From assembly GCF_025999095.1 (NCBI RefSeq), contig NZ_AP024678.1:186001-250000 (forward strand): a stretch of DNA of 64,000 nt. The letters are read 5' to 3'. This DNA is from Thermosynechococcus sp. (GTDB lineage: Bacteria > Cyanobacteriota > Cyanobacteriia > Thermosynechococcales > Thermosynechococcaceae). Of the stretch, positions 36,422 through 47,629 are shown piece after piece (the first letter of the stretch is position 1; each line of letters opens with the position of its first letter). The notes beneath the pieces were generated by a model. That model did not search any database, was not told the origin of the DNA, and saw only the letters and a list, made by a program, of their open reading frames with translations. A program made the translations under genes and the position numbers.

Positions 36422-37276
36422 ATGGGCAATCACCTTCTCCCGTGGCTGGTCAGCGCCATTATCCCTGCCACCATTGTGCCGGCCAGTAGTCAAGTGACGA
36501 TTCCACTTACAGTCAGCATCAGTCCTGATCGCCCTGTTTTAGGAGATACACTGGCCATTGTGGTCAATGCTCCAGAAGCTCCCACGGTAGAGGTGGCGGG
36601 CAAAGCACTGCCGGTGTTCTCCATTGGCCCCCAGCAATGGCGTGCTTTTGTGGCAACAACACCGCTCCAGACACCCGGCCGCCGTTCCTTAGTGATTCGC
36701 TCAGGAAATCAAACCCGCCATCTGCTGCTTTGGGTGGGCGATCGCGCCTTTCCTGTGCAACGCATTTGGCTACCACCGGGCAAGGACTCCTCAGGCACAG
36801 ATTTTGAATTTGATCGCGTGGATGCCTTTAAGGCACTGGTCACCCCCCAACGACTCTGGCAGGGCGCCTTTGTGCGTCCCAACACTGGCCCTGTAACCAC
36901 CCCCTACGGTGTGCGGCGGTATTACAACGGCGTTTTTGCCAAGGACTATTTCCACCGCGGCATTGACTATGCAGGCCCCAAGGGATCACCGGTAGTGGCA
37001 GCGCAGCGGGGACGGGTTGCTCTCGTGGGGCAAGAATCTCAAGGGTTTCTGATCCATGGCAACACGGTCGGTATTGATCATGGGCAGGGGGTGCTGACGA
37101 TTTACCTGCACCTTGATCAAATCCGCGTTCAAGAGGGACAAATGGTTGAGGCAGGGGAAGTCATTGGCACCGTTGGCAATACGGGTGCCGCCACAGGCCC
37201 CCATCTCCACTGGGGACTCTACGTCAATGGCGAGTGCGTCGATCCGCGATCGTGGCTGGCGCAGGGGTGGCAGTAG
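36422..37276 (+). CDS. M23 family metallopeptidase (LytM-like)
   Basis: 284 residues. A hydrophobic N-terminus (LLPWLVSAIIPATIVPASS) is a probable export signal. Residues about 26-110 are a beta-rich domain, and 150-280 the M23 domain with zinc ligands H178 and D182 (FHRGIDYAG), catalytic H230 (IYLH) and H261/H263 (GPHLHWG). All active-site residues are present, so it should cut peptidoglycan cross-bridges in the periplasm. Substrate bond specificity is not evident. Confidence 0.9.
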   Translation: MGNHLLPWLVSAIIPATIVPASSQVTIPLTVSISPDRPVLGDTLAIVVNAPEAPTVEVAGKALPVFSIGPQQWRAFVATTPLQTPGRRSLVIRSGNQTRHLLLWVGDRAFPVQRIWLPPGKDSSGTDFEFDRVDAFKALVTPQRLWQGAFVRPNTGPVTTPYGVRRYYNGVFAKDYFHRGIDYAGPKGSPVVAAQRGRVALVGQESQGFLIHGNTVGIDHGQGVLTIYLHLDQIRVQEGQMVEAGEVIGTVGNTGAATGPHLHWGLYVNGECVDPRSWLAQGWQ

Positions 37277-37392
37277 TTGTTACAGGAACTCAGCTCCCTG
37301 CCTAGCTTAGGGTCAACAAATGGGCGATAATGCTACTTCAGAGGTAGTCACTTACTACCGTTGCCGCTGATAAGATTTGGGAGTTAGCAACA

Positions 37393-37581
37393 ATGACCAT
37401 TTTGTTTCAACTGGCCTTGGCTGCCCTCGTCATCCTGTCCTTTGTGATGGTGATCGGTGTACCCGTGGCCTATGCCTCTCCCCAGGATTGGGATCGCTCA
37501 AGGCAGTTAATTTTCCTTGGCTCCGGGCTATGGATTGCCCTAGTGCTGGTGGTGGGCGTTCTCAACTTTTTTGTGGTTTAG
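37393..37581 (+). CDS. psbZ: Photosystem II protein PsbZ (Ycf9)
   Basis: 62 residues with two transmembrane helices (about 2-24 and 38-60) joined by [10 protein letters not shown], matching PsbZ exactly in length and layout. It is a low-mass subunit near CP43 on the outer edge of photosystem II. A ribosome site GGGAG (37380-37384) precedes the ATG. A small dyad GGTAGT-N5-ACTACC lies upstream at 37343-37359. The 3' end overlaps the convergent methylase gene by 4 bp. Confidence 0.97.
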   Translation: MTILFQLALAALVILSFVMVIGVPVAYASPQDWDRSRQLIFLGSGLWIALVLVVGVLNFFVV

Positions 37582-38357
37582 TCCAGCCAGCGTTGGCGAT
37601 AGACCTCATACAAAAGCACTGCCGTAGCAATCGCCACATTCAAGGATTCGACAGTTGGCTCCTGAGGAATCCGCAGTGCCGTAAAGGTGCGATCTTGGTA
37701 GGCCGGGGGTAATCCTTGGCCTTCATTGCCCATGACCAGCAAGGTGGGTTGACGGAAATCCCCTTGCCAGTAGACCAGGGGCGCCGTCGGTAGTGTGACA
37801 ACAATTTGCCATCCTTGGGCTTGATAGGCCTTGAGGGTTGTTAAGCCATCGGTAACAGTTTGCATGGGTAGGCGAAACCATTGACCGGCACTAGCGCGCA
37901 ACACTTTTGGATGGGTCATGTCGACGCAATCGGAGGTCAGCAATAGACCCTCAACCCCCACTGCGGCAGCGGTGCGAATAATCGTTCCCAAATTGCCCGG
38001 ATCTTGAAGCGTTACTAAACACAGCCCCAAAGACTGGAGCGGCAAGGTAGGCAGGGGTGTATAGTCGGCAACGGCGACGACGCCATCGGGGGTGGTTGTT
38101 GTACAAAGGGCAGCAAGGACTTCCTCACTAACTTCAACGGCGCGATCGCTCCTGTGGAGAAGCTGCTGCCAAAATGTTGGAGATTGTTTAGCTTGCCAAG
38201 CACTGGTATAGCAAACCACAGATAAGTGATAGCCACTTACCAGTGCCTCTTGGATTAGATGAGTCCCCTCTAAAAGCAAGTGCCCTTGGCGATATTTGCG
38301 GTGGTGCAGCTTCCGAATCGAGCGCACCAATTGATTCTGGCGACTGGTAATGATCAC
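37578..38357 (-). CDS. TrmH/SpoU family RNA 2'-O-methyltransferase
   Basis: 259 residues from the GTG at 38357, which overlaps the stop of the upstream amidotransferase gene (GTGA); longer in-frame starts would run through that gene. The N-terminal substrate-binding domain ([19 protein letters not shown]) is followed by the SPOUT knot: [33 protein letters not shown] and the closing [17 protein letters not shown]. It methylates ribose 2'-OH in rRNA or tRNA; the target is unknown. Confidence 0.9.
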   Translation of the reverse strand: MIITSRQNQLVRSIRKLHHRKYRQGHLLLEGTHLIQEALVSGYHLSVVCYTSAWQAKQSPTFWQQLLHRSDRAVEVSEEVLAALCTTTTPDGVVAVADYTPLPTLPLQSLGLCLVTLQDPGNLGTIIRTAAAVGVEGLLLTSDCVDMTHPKVLRASAGQWFRLPMQTVTDGLTTLKAYQAQGWQIVVTLPTAPLVYWQGDFRQPTLLVMGNEGQGLPPAYQDRTFTALRIPQEPTVESLNVAIATAVLLYEVYRQRWLD

Positions 38358-39046
38358 TGCTGAATCCAGCGCTCCAGAAAACGTTCCAGATAGGGAGCCA
38401 AGAGTGCTGTTTGCCCTGCTTGGGCTTGAATTTCTGTGGCCGATTGAATGTAGCGATCGGGGACCAGCTCGTGCTGACAGTGCTGAATCAACTCCCCAAG
38501 ACTGGCAGGCGTCACTTCTAGGTGAAACTGCAGACCAACAACGCGATCGCCCCACAGGAATCCCTGTTGCGGACAGGCGGCACTTTTGGCGAGGCGAATC
38601 GCGCCCGTGGGTAGGCTAAACATATCCCCATGCCAATGCAGCACCGTCAGTTGGGGTGGCCAATCCTGAAACCAAGGATGGGCTTGGGCGGCTGCTGTGA
38701 GTTCAATGGGAAACCAGCCGATTTCCTTCGTGGGTGCGGCGCTGACCGTTGCCCCTAAGACCTGTGCCAACAGTTGAGCACCCAGGCAAATCCCTAAAAT
38801 GGGTAATCCGTTGGCGATCGCCTGCCGCAAAAAGGCTTTTTCAGCTCCTAACCACGGATAGAGCGCCTCATCGTATACCCCCATGGGGCCACCCATGACG
38901 ATCAGGGCATCTACCTCCGTCAATGCGGGTAGCGGCTCACCCGCATAGAGATGACTGCCTTGCCAATCAAACCCCCGGGCGATCGCCCACTGCGCAATAT
39001 GGGCGGGGGTCTCAAAGGGGACATGCTGGAGGTAGTGCAGCCGCAT
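38354..39046 (-). CDS. Class I glutamine amidotransferase-like protein
   Basis: 230 residues. The catalytic triad is complete: nucleophile C87 in LGICLGAQLLA, H175 and E177 in LQFHLEV. Stand-alone GATase1 proteins of this type are often annotated as GMP synthase-like, but no synthetase domain is fused. It is co-transcribed with the RNA methylase. The acceptor substrate is unknown. Confidence 0.87.
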   Translation of the reverse strand: MRLHYLQHVPFETPAHIAQWAIARGFDWQGSHLYAGEPLPALTEVDALIVMGGPMGVYDEALYPWLGAEKAFLRQAIANGLPILGICLGAQLLAQVLGATVSAAPTKEIGWFPIELTAAAQAHPWFQDWPPQLTVLHWHGDMFSLPTGAIRLAKSAACPQQGFLWGDRVVGLQFHLEVTPASLGELIQHCQHELVPDRYIQSATEIQAQAGQTALLAPYLERFLERWIQQ

Positions 39047-39054
39047 GCATCCCC

Positions 39055-39525
39055 TTAGGAAGAACTACCGCCTTGATTGCCAAGGATACGGGATTTATAC
39101 TCGTTCACCCTTTGACCCAATTCACGGCGACCCGATTCAAAGAGGACATAGCGATAGAGAAACCAACAGGTGTAGCCAAAGCCCACGAGTTCACAGGTCG
39201 GCCCTAGGAGGGGAATCGCATTCACCACTTCCAAAATGGCAACCGCCAGTGCCACAAAAGGAACAGTAGCGAGAATGATGAGAAGGGTACGCAGGGACTG
39301 CTGGTATTCGCCCAGAAATTCACTAACCTGATCGGGAAAGACTGTGAGGAGCCAATAGAGTTTTTCGCGAGCCTGTTGCCACTGTTCATCCGTGAGACCA
39401 CCAACCTTTGGCGTCGCTGTCTGAGACTCTACTTCCGCTAAGGGTGCTGGCGGCGGCGTTGGTTCAAAAATAGGCTTTTCTGTATGGGTGGTTTCTGTGG
39501 TTGGGGCTGTCTCAAATTCATTCAT
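39055..39525 (-). CDS. CAAD-domain membrane protein (CURT1-like)
   Basis: 156 residues. The N-terminal 50 residues are a Pro/Thr-rich disordered region. Two helices at about 80-100 and 105-125 and the terminal amphipathic helix (YVLFESGRRELGQRVNEYKS) match the CAAD domain, also called CURT1 in plants. Family members sit in thylakoids and bend membranes, and the same domain anchors some cyanobacterial aminoacyl-tRNA synthetases. This stand-alone copy could be the CurT homologue, but the gene context does not decide. Confidence 0.8.
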   Translation of the reverse strand: MNEFETAPTTETTHTEKPIFEPTPPPAPLAEVESQTATPKVGGLTDEQWQQAREKLYWLLTVFPDQVSEFLGEYQQSLRTLLIILATVPFVALAVAILEVVNAIPLLGPTCELVGFGYTCWFLYRYVLFESGRRELGQRVNEYKSRILGNQGGSSS

Positions 39526-39654
39526 GGGCTTAAGTTCCTTCAGTACCTCAGCAAGTTTAGGCTAAGTTCACCGATCAGCGTTGGCTAATAGCTAATAATT
39601 GTTTAACATAGGTGGTGCCTTACCGCTAGCATCCCATTGCCCCAAAAAACGGCG

Positions 39655-41091
39655 CTACTCATTGAGCACCCAAGTATCCTTGCTCCCTCCCCCTTGGGAT
39701 GAATTCACCACCAATGAGCCGCGCTTCATTGCTACCCGCGTCAGACCACCAGGATGGACATAAATTTCCTTGCCGTACAGAATATAGGGGCGTAAATCCA
39801 CATGGCAGCCAACAATTTCACCCCCCAAAAGGGTGGGCACGCGCGACAGCGAAAGAGTGGGCTGGGCAATGTAGTTGCGGGGATTGGCTTTGATGCGTTC
39901 TGCAAATTCTGCCCGCTGTTCAGCCGTCGCTTGAGAACCAATCAGCATGCCATAGCCACCGGACTCGTTGGCAGATTTCACCACGAGGGAATCGAGGTTC
40001 TTGAGCACATGGTCTAACTGTTGCGGCTCCCAGCACAGGTACGTGGGCACATTGGGCAGTAGGGGTTCCTCACCGAGGTAATAGCGAATCATTTGCGGCA
40101 CATAGGCATAAATTACCTTGTCATCGGCCACACCAGTTCCGAGGGCATTGGCGATCGCCACCCGCCCTTGGCGATAAACCTCTACCAGACCCCTCACCCC
40201 TAGGACCGAATCGGGACGAAATACCGCTGGATCGATAAAGTCATCATCAATGCGGCGATAGACCACATCCACCCGCTCAAGCCCCTTGGTGGTACGCATT
40301 TGGAGGTAACCATCGGCTACCACCAGATCCCGCCCTTCCACGAGTGTCACCCCCATTTGCTGCGCAAGGAAGGAATGCTCAAAATAGGCGGAGTTGTATA
40401 TTCCCGGCGTCAGTACCACCACTGTCGCATCCGGTAGACCGGGGGGCGCAAGGTTCAACAGGGTTTCCAGTAGACGGCTGGGGTACTCGTCCACCGGTTG
40501 AATGTGCAGTTCTCTGAAAAGCAGGGGAAACGTGCTTTTCATCACGCGGCGGTTTTCCAGCACATAGGAGACCCCCGAAGGACAGCGCAAGTTATCCTCT
40601 AGAACATAGAATGTGCCATCGCGATCGCGCACTAAATCGGTACCCGTAATATGGCACCAAATCCCTCCTGGGGGCTTCAGGTCATGGCAGGGACGCAAAT
40701 AGCCCTTAGCTGACTCAATCAACTCCCGGGGAATGACACCATCCTTAATAATTTTTTGATCGCCATAGACATCAGCAATAAAGGTATTGAGTGCTCCAAT
40801 CCGTTGCTTTAGACCCCGTTCAAGGGCTTGCCACTCTTGGGCGGGAATGACCCGCGGCAGAATATCAAAGGGCATGATCCGCTCCGTGCCCTCAGCCGCA
40901 CCATAGACCGTGAACGTGGCGCCAATGTTAAACATTACCTGTTGTGCTGTTTTTTGGCGCTGTTGGAGCTGTCCCGCTGGGAGCGATCGCACCCGTTGCA
41001 ACAGCGGTTCAATAAAAGGGCGTGGCTGTCCTTTGGCAAGAAACCACTCGTCGTAAAAGTCTCCCGGATCGTAGTTGTCAAATTCCCGCAT
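39655..41091 (-). CDS. Circularly permuted ATP-grasp (type 2) protein
   Basis: 478 residues. The family signatures are the N-terminal YDPGDFYDEWF, then RVIPAQEWQALERGLKQR and FIADVYGDQKI, the central VLEDNLRCPSGVSYVLENR and the C-terminal LRPYILYGKEIYVHPGGLTRVA. Such proteins have the ATP-grasp ligase fold with permuted strands and are thought to form a peptide-like bond on an unknown substrate. In many bacteria they are encoded with an alpha-E protein and a transglutaminase-like protein, but neither is adjacent here. Confidence 0.87.
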   Translation of the reverse strand: MREFDNYDPGDFYDEWFLAKGQPRPFIEPLLQRVRSLPAGQLQQRQKTAQQVMFNIGATFTVYGAAEGTERIMPFDILPRVIPAQEWQALERGLKQRIGALNTFIADVYGDQKIIKDGVIPRELIESAKGYLRPCHDLKPPGGIWCHITGTDLVRDRDGTFYVLEDNLRCPSGVSYVLENRRVMKSTFPLLFRELHIQPVDEYPSRLLETLLNLAPPGLPDATVVVLTPGIYNSAYFEHSFLAQQMGVTLVEGRDLVVADGYLQMRTTKGLERVDVVYRRIDDDFIDPAVFRPDSVLGVRGLVEVYRQGRVAIANALGTGVADDKVIYAYVPQMIRYYLGEEPLLPNVPTYLCWEPQQLDHVLKNLDSLVVKSANESGGYGMLIGSQATAEQRAEFAERIKANPRNYIAQPTLSLSRVPTLLGGEIVGCHVDLRPYILYGKEIYVHPGGLTRVAMKRGSLVVNSSQGGGSKDTWVLNE

Positions 41092-41116
41092 TGATATTCC
41101 TTTGTGGCGATTTCCC

Positions 41117-41344
41117 TCAATGATCTTGCTCTAGAGGCGTCGGCAAATCGGAAACCGCCACTAGATGAAACCCCATTTGACAGCGAAAGTGTTGGCATCC
41201 CGCTGCAGCGGTACTCCCTAGGGGGGCCCCACAACGAAGCTGACCCTCCTGCCAGCGGGGTTGGCCTTGGCGATCGGCCAATAAACAGGATTGACACACA
41301 GACTGTGACGGTAAAATCTGATTTTGGGTGAGGATCACAAGCAT
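41117..41344 (-). CDS. Small cysteine-rich conserved protein
   Basis: 75 residues. Cysteines occur as CQSC (17-20), C38, C50 and C55, a spacing suggesting a zinc or iron-sulfur site. The gene ends 25 bp before the ATP-grasp start and has the same strand, so the two are likely one transcript. No named family recognised; it looks real because of its cysteine pattern and close linkage, but the opposite strand is also partly open. Confidence 0.6.
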   Translation of the reverse strand: MLVILTQNQILPSQSVCQSCLLADRQGQPRWQEGQLRCGAPLGSTAAAGCQHFRCQMGFHLVAVSDLPTPLEQDH

Positions 41345-41456
41345 CGGACACCTCCCACGGATCAGAGCCTTTCATAGAGAGTCTTTATAGAACCTTGCCG
41401 CAAAAAGACTCCAACCCTCGTGCTTTCATTTTATCGTGAAAGCCTAGCGGATACGG

Positions 41457-41485
41457 TTGACTGCAACTGCTAACTTTGCTACAAA
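41457..41485 (+). promoter_or_regulatory. Candidate ffh promoter
   Basis: TTGACT (41457-41462), a 17-bp spacer and TACAAA (41480-41485) give a good sigma-70 type match. It would give an ffh leader of about 110 nt. An inverted repeat GCTTTCA-N8-TGAAAGC lies just upstream (41422-41443), between this promoter and the divergent minus-strand gene at 41117-41344. Confidence 0.5.
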
Positions 41486-41600
41486 TTGCAACTTGCAGCC
41501 CCTTGCTTAATCGGCAGCAAAGACTGTACGGGGAAGACGGTTTGCTACGATAAATACGCTAAGACTAATAAAATGATTGTCACCCCTTGAGCTGTAATCC

Positions 41601-43010
41601 ATGTTTGACGCCCTTGCCGAACGCCTTGAATCTGCTTGGAAAACCCTACGGGGTCAAGACAAAATTACGGAAAACAATATCCAGGAAGCGCTTAGGGAAG
41701 TGCGCCGCGCCCTCTTAGAGGCCGATGTCAACCTACAGGTCGCCAAAGACTTTATTGAAAACGTCCGGCAGCGGGCGATCGGTGCTGAGGTCATTGCCGG
41801 GGTTCGTCCCGATCAGCAATTTATCAAAATTGTTTATGATGCCCTCGTTGAGGTCATGGGGGAATCCCACAGTCCCCTTGCTCACGTGGAGTCACCGCCC
41901 ACGATCATTCTCATGGCGGGTTTACAGGGAACGGGGAAAACCACCGCCACCGCAAAGCTCGCCCTGCACTTGCGCAAAGAAGGTCGTAGCAGCCTTTTAG
42001 TAGCCACCGATGTCTATCGTCCTGCTGCCATTGACCAGTTGATGACCCTTGGTAAACAAATTGATGTGCCCGTGTTTGAAATGGGGACAGAGGTTAGCCC
42101 TGTGGAAATTGCTCGCCAAGGGGTGGCCAAAGCCAAGGAACTGGGTGTGGATACCGTGATCATTGACACTGCGGGGCGCCTACAAATTGATGCCGAGATG
42201 ATGGCAGAACTGGCGGCCATTAAGGCAGCGGTCCAACCCCACGAAACCCTCCTAGTGGTGGATGCCATGACCGGGCAAGAGGCGGCCAACCTCACCCGTG
42301 CTTTCCATGAGCAGGTGGGGATTACGGGAGCCATTCTCACCAAGCTAGATGGCGATACACGCGGCGGCGCAGCTCTCTCGGTGCGTCAGGTCTCTGGACA
42401 GCCGATTAAGTTTATTGGTGTTGGTGAAAAAGTCGAAGCTCTCCAGCCTTTCTATCCCGATCGCTTGGCTTCGCGCATCTTAGGGATGGGGGATGTCCTC
42501 ACCCTTGTCGAAAAAGCCCAAGCGGAAGTGGACTTGGCCGATGCCGAAAAAATGTCCCGCAAAATCCTCGAAGCCCAGTTTGACTTTGATGACTTCCTCA
42601 AGCAACTGCGCTTGCTAAAAAATATGGGTTCCCTGGCGGGAATTATGAAGCTTATCCCCGGCATGAATAAAATTTCAACGGAGCAACTCCAGCAGGGGGA
42701 AGTGCAACTCAAACGGGCAGAAGCAATGATTAACTCCATGACCCGCGAAGAGCGCCGCAATCCTGAACTTCTTGCCAGCTCCCCCAGTCGCCGTGAACGG
42801 GTTGCCAAAGGTGCCGGTTATCAGGTGGCCGATGTCACAAAGTTGGTCAGCGATTTCCAACGCATGCGATCGCTGATGCAGCAGATGGGTCAAGGGAGCT
42901 TTCCGGGCATGGGTATGCCGGGTATGACCCCCATGGGTCGAGGAGCACGGGCTCAGACTGCCAAAAAGCCCAAGAAGCAAAAGAAACGCAAAGGCTTTGG
43001 CGTTCTCTAA
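41601..43010 (+). CDS. ffh: Signal recognition particle protein
   Basis: 469 residues. N and G domains (1-295) carry the P-loop GLQGTGKTT (107-115), DTAGRL and TKLDGDTRGGAAL. The methionine-rich M domain (about 300-440; GSLAGIMKLIPGMNK) binds 4.5S RNA and signal sequences. The C-terminus is a GMGMPGM-type repeat followed by a Lys-rich tail. It targets nascent membrane proteins to the translocon with FtsY. Confidence 0.97.
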   Translation: MFDALAERLESAWKTLRGQDKITENNIQEALREVRRALLEADVNLQVAKDFIENVRQRAIGAEVIAGVRPDQQFIKIVYDALVEVMGESHSPLAHVESPPTIILMAGLQGTGKTTATAKLALHLRKEGRSSLLVATDVYRPAAIDQLMTLGKQIDVPVFEMGTEVSPVEIARQGVAKAKELGVDTVIIDTAGRLQIDAEMMAELAAIKAAVQPHETLLVVDAMTGQEAANLTRAFHEQVGITGAILTKLDGDTRGGAALSVRQVSGQPIKFIGVGEKVEALQPFYPDRLASRILGMGDVLTLVEKAQAEVDLADAEKMSRKILEAQFDFDDFLKQLRLLKNMGSLAGIMKLIPGMNKISTEQLQQGEVQLKRAEAMINSMTREERRNPELLASSPSRRERVAKGAGYQVADVTKLVSDFQRMRSLMQQMGQGSFPGMGMPGMTPMGRGARAQTAKKPKKQKKRKGFGVL

Positions 43011-43035
43011 ACGCCTTCTCTAAACACTGCTGCGA

Positions 43036-44625
43036 CTACAGGGGGCGATAGACCCGATAGTTAATGTGGGGGAAAATATTGTCAATCGCCTCCACCTTTT
43101 CCAGCCAGCCGGCATCAATCTTTTGTGCCTTAATGTCCTCGTAGAGCTTGTGGAAGCGCATCAGGTGGCTACGGGTGCGGCGAACCGCATAGGGCACCAT
43201 CGTTCCCGTGCGCATAATAAAGGCCCAGTCTGAGGATTGGGCAAGGAGCAATTCCCGTGCCGCTTGGTTGAGGGCACGCCAACTCAGTTCATCCCACGGC
43301 TCCCCCTTGGCCAGTTCAATCATCCGTTCAGCAGCCTTATGGAGGTGAGGGTAAATCCAAGCATTGGTGTCATTCAGCCAATATTCATGAAAGCCCTTGT
43401 AGCCCCAACTGGACTGGGAAGGACGGCACACCTGCTGGGTGGGATGGGCGCGTAGATAGTCTGCCAAGTGGGTCATGGTAAAGGTGTCTTGGTCAAACCA
43501 GACCTTGCGGAAGAGAAAGTCCAGGAACCAAGGCCCTTCATACCACCAGTGGCCATAGAGTTCAGCATCGTAGGGAGAGACCACAATCGGCGGACGCTGC
43601 ATCAGGTGGTATAGGTAGCGAATTTGGTTTTCGCGGTTAAACATGAAATTGGCAGCGTGTTCGGCAGCTTTTTCCCGTGCCCAGTAGGGGTCATAGAGCT
43701 GCTTTTCCCCTAGACCAAGGCCACGCCCAGTAATTTTGTGGTACTTGATCCCGGTATTTTTGCGTTGGCCATTGGGCATGATATAGGGTTTGATGTATTC
43801 GTAGTCCGCTTCCCAACCCAAGTCCTTGTAAAACTCACGGTATTCAGGTGCCCCCGGATAGCCCACCTCCGATGACCACACCTGCTGGGAAGATTCGTGA
43901 TCACGGCCAAAGGCAGCCACCCCAGTTTCAGTAAAAATGGGCGCATAGGTGCCAAAGCGAGGGCGGGGACGAGCGTAGAGAATACCGTGGCCATCGGTAA
44001 TGAAATAGCGCAAACCAGCATCTGCTAGCATGCGCTCTAGACCTTCGTAGTAGGCGCACTCTGGCAGCCAGATGCCCTTGGGTGGACGCCCAAAGGTTTG
44101 CTCATAGTGCTCACAGGCCACCTGTAGTTGTGCCCACACCGCTTGAGGATACATTTTCATTAGGGGCAGGTAGCCATGGGTGGCGCCACAGGTAATGATT
44201 TCTAGGTTATTAGTGTCTTGAAACTGCTTAAAGGCCTTGACGAGGTCGCGATCGTAGTTTTCCCATGTCTGCCGTACGCGGTTGAATTCTTGGGCATAGT
44301 GCTCGGCGAGGTAGCGGATATGGCCATTGTAGGTATTGCGCTCTACCTCTAGTTCCGCCAGTTCCTCTAGTTTTGCCAAGTGCTGATCGTAGCGTTCCTG
44401 CAACAGCGGATCCCGCAGCATTGAAATTAATGGCGGCGTCATACTCATTGTGATTTTGAAGTCTACGCCGTCACGCTTTAGCCCCTCAAACATGCGGATC
44501 AGGGGCACGTAGGTTTCGGTAATCGCCTCAAAGAGCCACTCTTCTTCTAAAACGTAGTCACTCTCGGGGTGGCGGACAAAGGGGAGGTGAGCATGCAAAA
44601 CCAGCGCTAGATAACCAATTGCCAT
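43036..44625 (-). CDS. GH57 family 1,4-alpha-glucan branching enzyme
   Basis: 529 residues. GH57 conserved regions are visible in order: HAHLPFVRHPE, the ATHGYLPLM region, the nucleophile E189 in GIWLPECAYY, SSEVGYPG, and the acid D353 in SPYDAELYGHWW. GH57 branching enzymes introduce alpha-1,6 links into glycogen and are common in thermophiles. Cyanobacteria usually also carry a GH13 enzyme (GlgB), so this may be an extra activity. It is convergent with ffh, with 25 bp between. Confidence 0.9.
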   Translation of the reverse strand: MAIGYLALVLHAHLPFVRHPESDYVLEEEWLFEAITETYVPLIRMFEGLKRDGVDFKITMSMTPPLISMLRDPLLQERYDQHLAKLEELAELEVERNTYNGHIRYLAEHYAQEFNRVRQTWENYDRDLVKAFKQFQDTNNLEIITCGATHGYLPLMKMYPQAVWAQLQVACEHYEQTFGRPPKGIWLPECAYYEGLERMLADAGLRYFITDGHGILYARPRPRFGTYAPIFTETGVAAFGRDHESSQQVWSSEVGYPGAPEYREFYKDLGWEADYEYIKPYIMPNGQRKNTGIKYHKITGRGLGLGEKQLYDPYWAREKAAEHAANFMFNRENQIRYLYHLMQRPPIVVSPYDAELYGHWWYEGPWFLDFLFRKVWFDQDTFTMTHLADYLRAHPTQQVCRPSQSSWGYKGFHEYWLNDTNAWIYPHLHKAAERMIELAKGEPWDELSWRALNQAARELLLAQSSDWAFIMRTGTMVPYAVRRTRSHLMRFHKLYEDIKAQKIDAGWLEKVEAIDNIFPHINYRVYRPL

Positions 44626-44754
44626 AGGAAGCTTGCCTATTGATGTATTTGGGACAACGGCGGGGGATCAATGAGATCAGTTGAGTTTCCCCCATCTTAG
44701 GCGAAATCGCCAAATCTGCAACGGGTCATTTTTATCTTTTCTTCACATTTATCG

Positions 44755-45687
44755 TTAGTCTGACATTTTTGCCATGGAGGGTACTACGTATGGCCGCCAA
44801 CCCCGGCCGCGGAATTTCGGTTCTGGGCAGGGGTGGAGAATCTCAACCAGAATTTCTAGGGAATCCACCAGGCGAGGACCCGGACGGTTGAAATAGGCGT
44901 TGCCATCCACAATGTACACTTGACCGCTTTGCAGGGCACGCAATTGCTGCCACTGGGGATAGGTTTGCAGGGCTTGGTCAAGTTCTTGCTGGGTGCGTTC
45001 CAGGTCAAAACCACAGGGCATGACAAGGATCACTTCGGGGTCGATCGCCAGCAGGGTTGACCACTCAATGTAGGGGGAATGCTTTCCGGCGGTACCCAGT
45101 AGATTTTCACCGCCCGCCAGCGCAATTAATTCTGGGATCCAGTTGCCACTGGCCATGGGGGGGTCAATCCATTCAATGGTTACCACCTGGCGGCGCGGGC
45201 GATCGCTCACCCGGCTTTGACAGGCGCGAATCCTGTCTTTCAGGGCACTCAGTAGGGGGTCTGGAGCAACCCCAAGGGCCAGACCCACCCGTCGGATATC
45301 TTCCCAGACATCCTCAAGGCAATGGGGTTGGAGGGAAATTAACTGCGGCGGCGAGTCCCAGAGTTCGGCGATCGCCCGCTGGACATCTGCCAAGGTAACC
45401 GCACACACATCGCATTGATCTTGGGTAATAATGTGGGTGGGTTTTAGCGCCTGCAGAGTCGCCAGTTCTAAGTCATAAATGCCCAAGGCCGCTTGCAGCA
45501 GATCCTGAACCGCTCGCTCAATGGCTAAACTCGACTGTTGGGCATCTAACCTAGGCCGGGTACAGACAGGCAATGCCTTGACCGCGGGCGGATAGTCACA
45601 CTCATGGCTGCGACCCACCAGAAACGGCAGCAACCCCAGAGCAGCAATAATTTCTGTGGCACTGGGCAGGAGGGAAACAAGGCGCAT
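44755..45687 (-). CDS. BtuF-like periplasmic-binding-fold protein without signal peptide
   Basis: 310 residues from the ATG at 45687. The frame is open upstream through the adjacent tRNA gene, but that part is a translated tRNA and is excluded. The fold is that of cobalamin/iron-chelate-binding proteins: RLVSLLPSATEIIAALGL, VGRSHECDYPP, THIITQDQCDVCAV, and LAIDPEVILVMPCGFDLERT. The N-terminus is not a signal peptide, so the protein may stay in the cytoplasm. No ABC permease or ATPase is nearby. Its ligand is unknown; cobalamin is a family-based guess. Confidence 0.78.
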   Translation of the reverse strand: MRLVSLLPSATEIIAALGLLPFLVGRSHECDYPPAVKALPVCTRPRLDAQQSSLAIERAVQDLLQAALGIYDLELATLQALKPTHIITQDQCDVCAVTLADVQRAIAELWDSPPQLISLQPHCLEDVWEDIRRVGLALGVAPDPLLSALKDRIRACQSRVSDRPRRQVVTIEWIDPPMASGNWIPELIALAGGENLLGTAGKHSPYIEWSTLLAIDPEVILVMPCGFDLERTQQELDQALQTYPQWQQLRALQSGQVYIVDGNAYFNRPGPRLVDSLEILVEILHPCPEPKFRGRGWRPYVVPSMAKMSD

Positions 45688-45698
45688 CTTAGAGCTAA

Positions 45699-45771
<73 letters not shown>

Positions 45772-45950
45772 TTGAAAGTGCTTTATGATTGTAGCAAGCG
45801 TCTAGGGGCGATGACAAGTCTCTCAGAAAATCAACTAGGGCAGACGCAGACGTAAGCGGAAATTCCCGCCCAGGCCATCTGCTAGGGCATCAACTGCTGC
45901 CTGAGGATGCCTCTGTTTTGGGTCTTGACCACGATTCTTGAGCCGACTAA

Positions 45951-47624
<1,674 letters not shown>

Positions 47625-47629
47625 TTGGT

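Noticed and set aside
38358-38555. Longer start for the RNA methylase
   Set aside because: It would run antiparallel to nothing but through the upstream amidotransferase gene. The GTG at 38357 overlaps its stop and begins the conserved fold.
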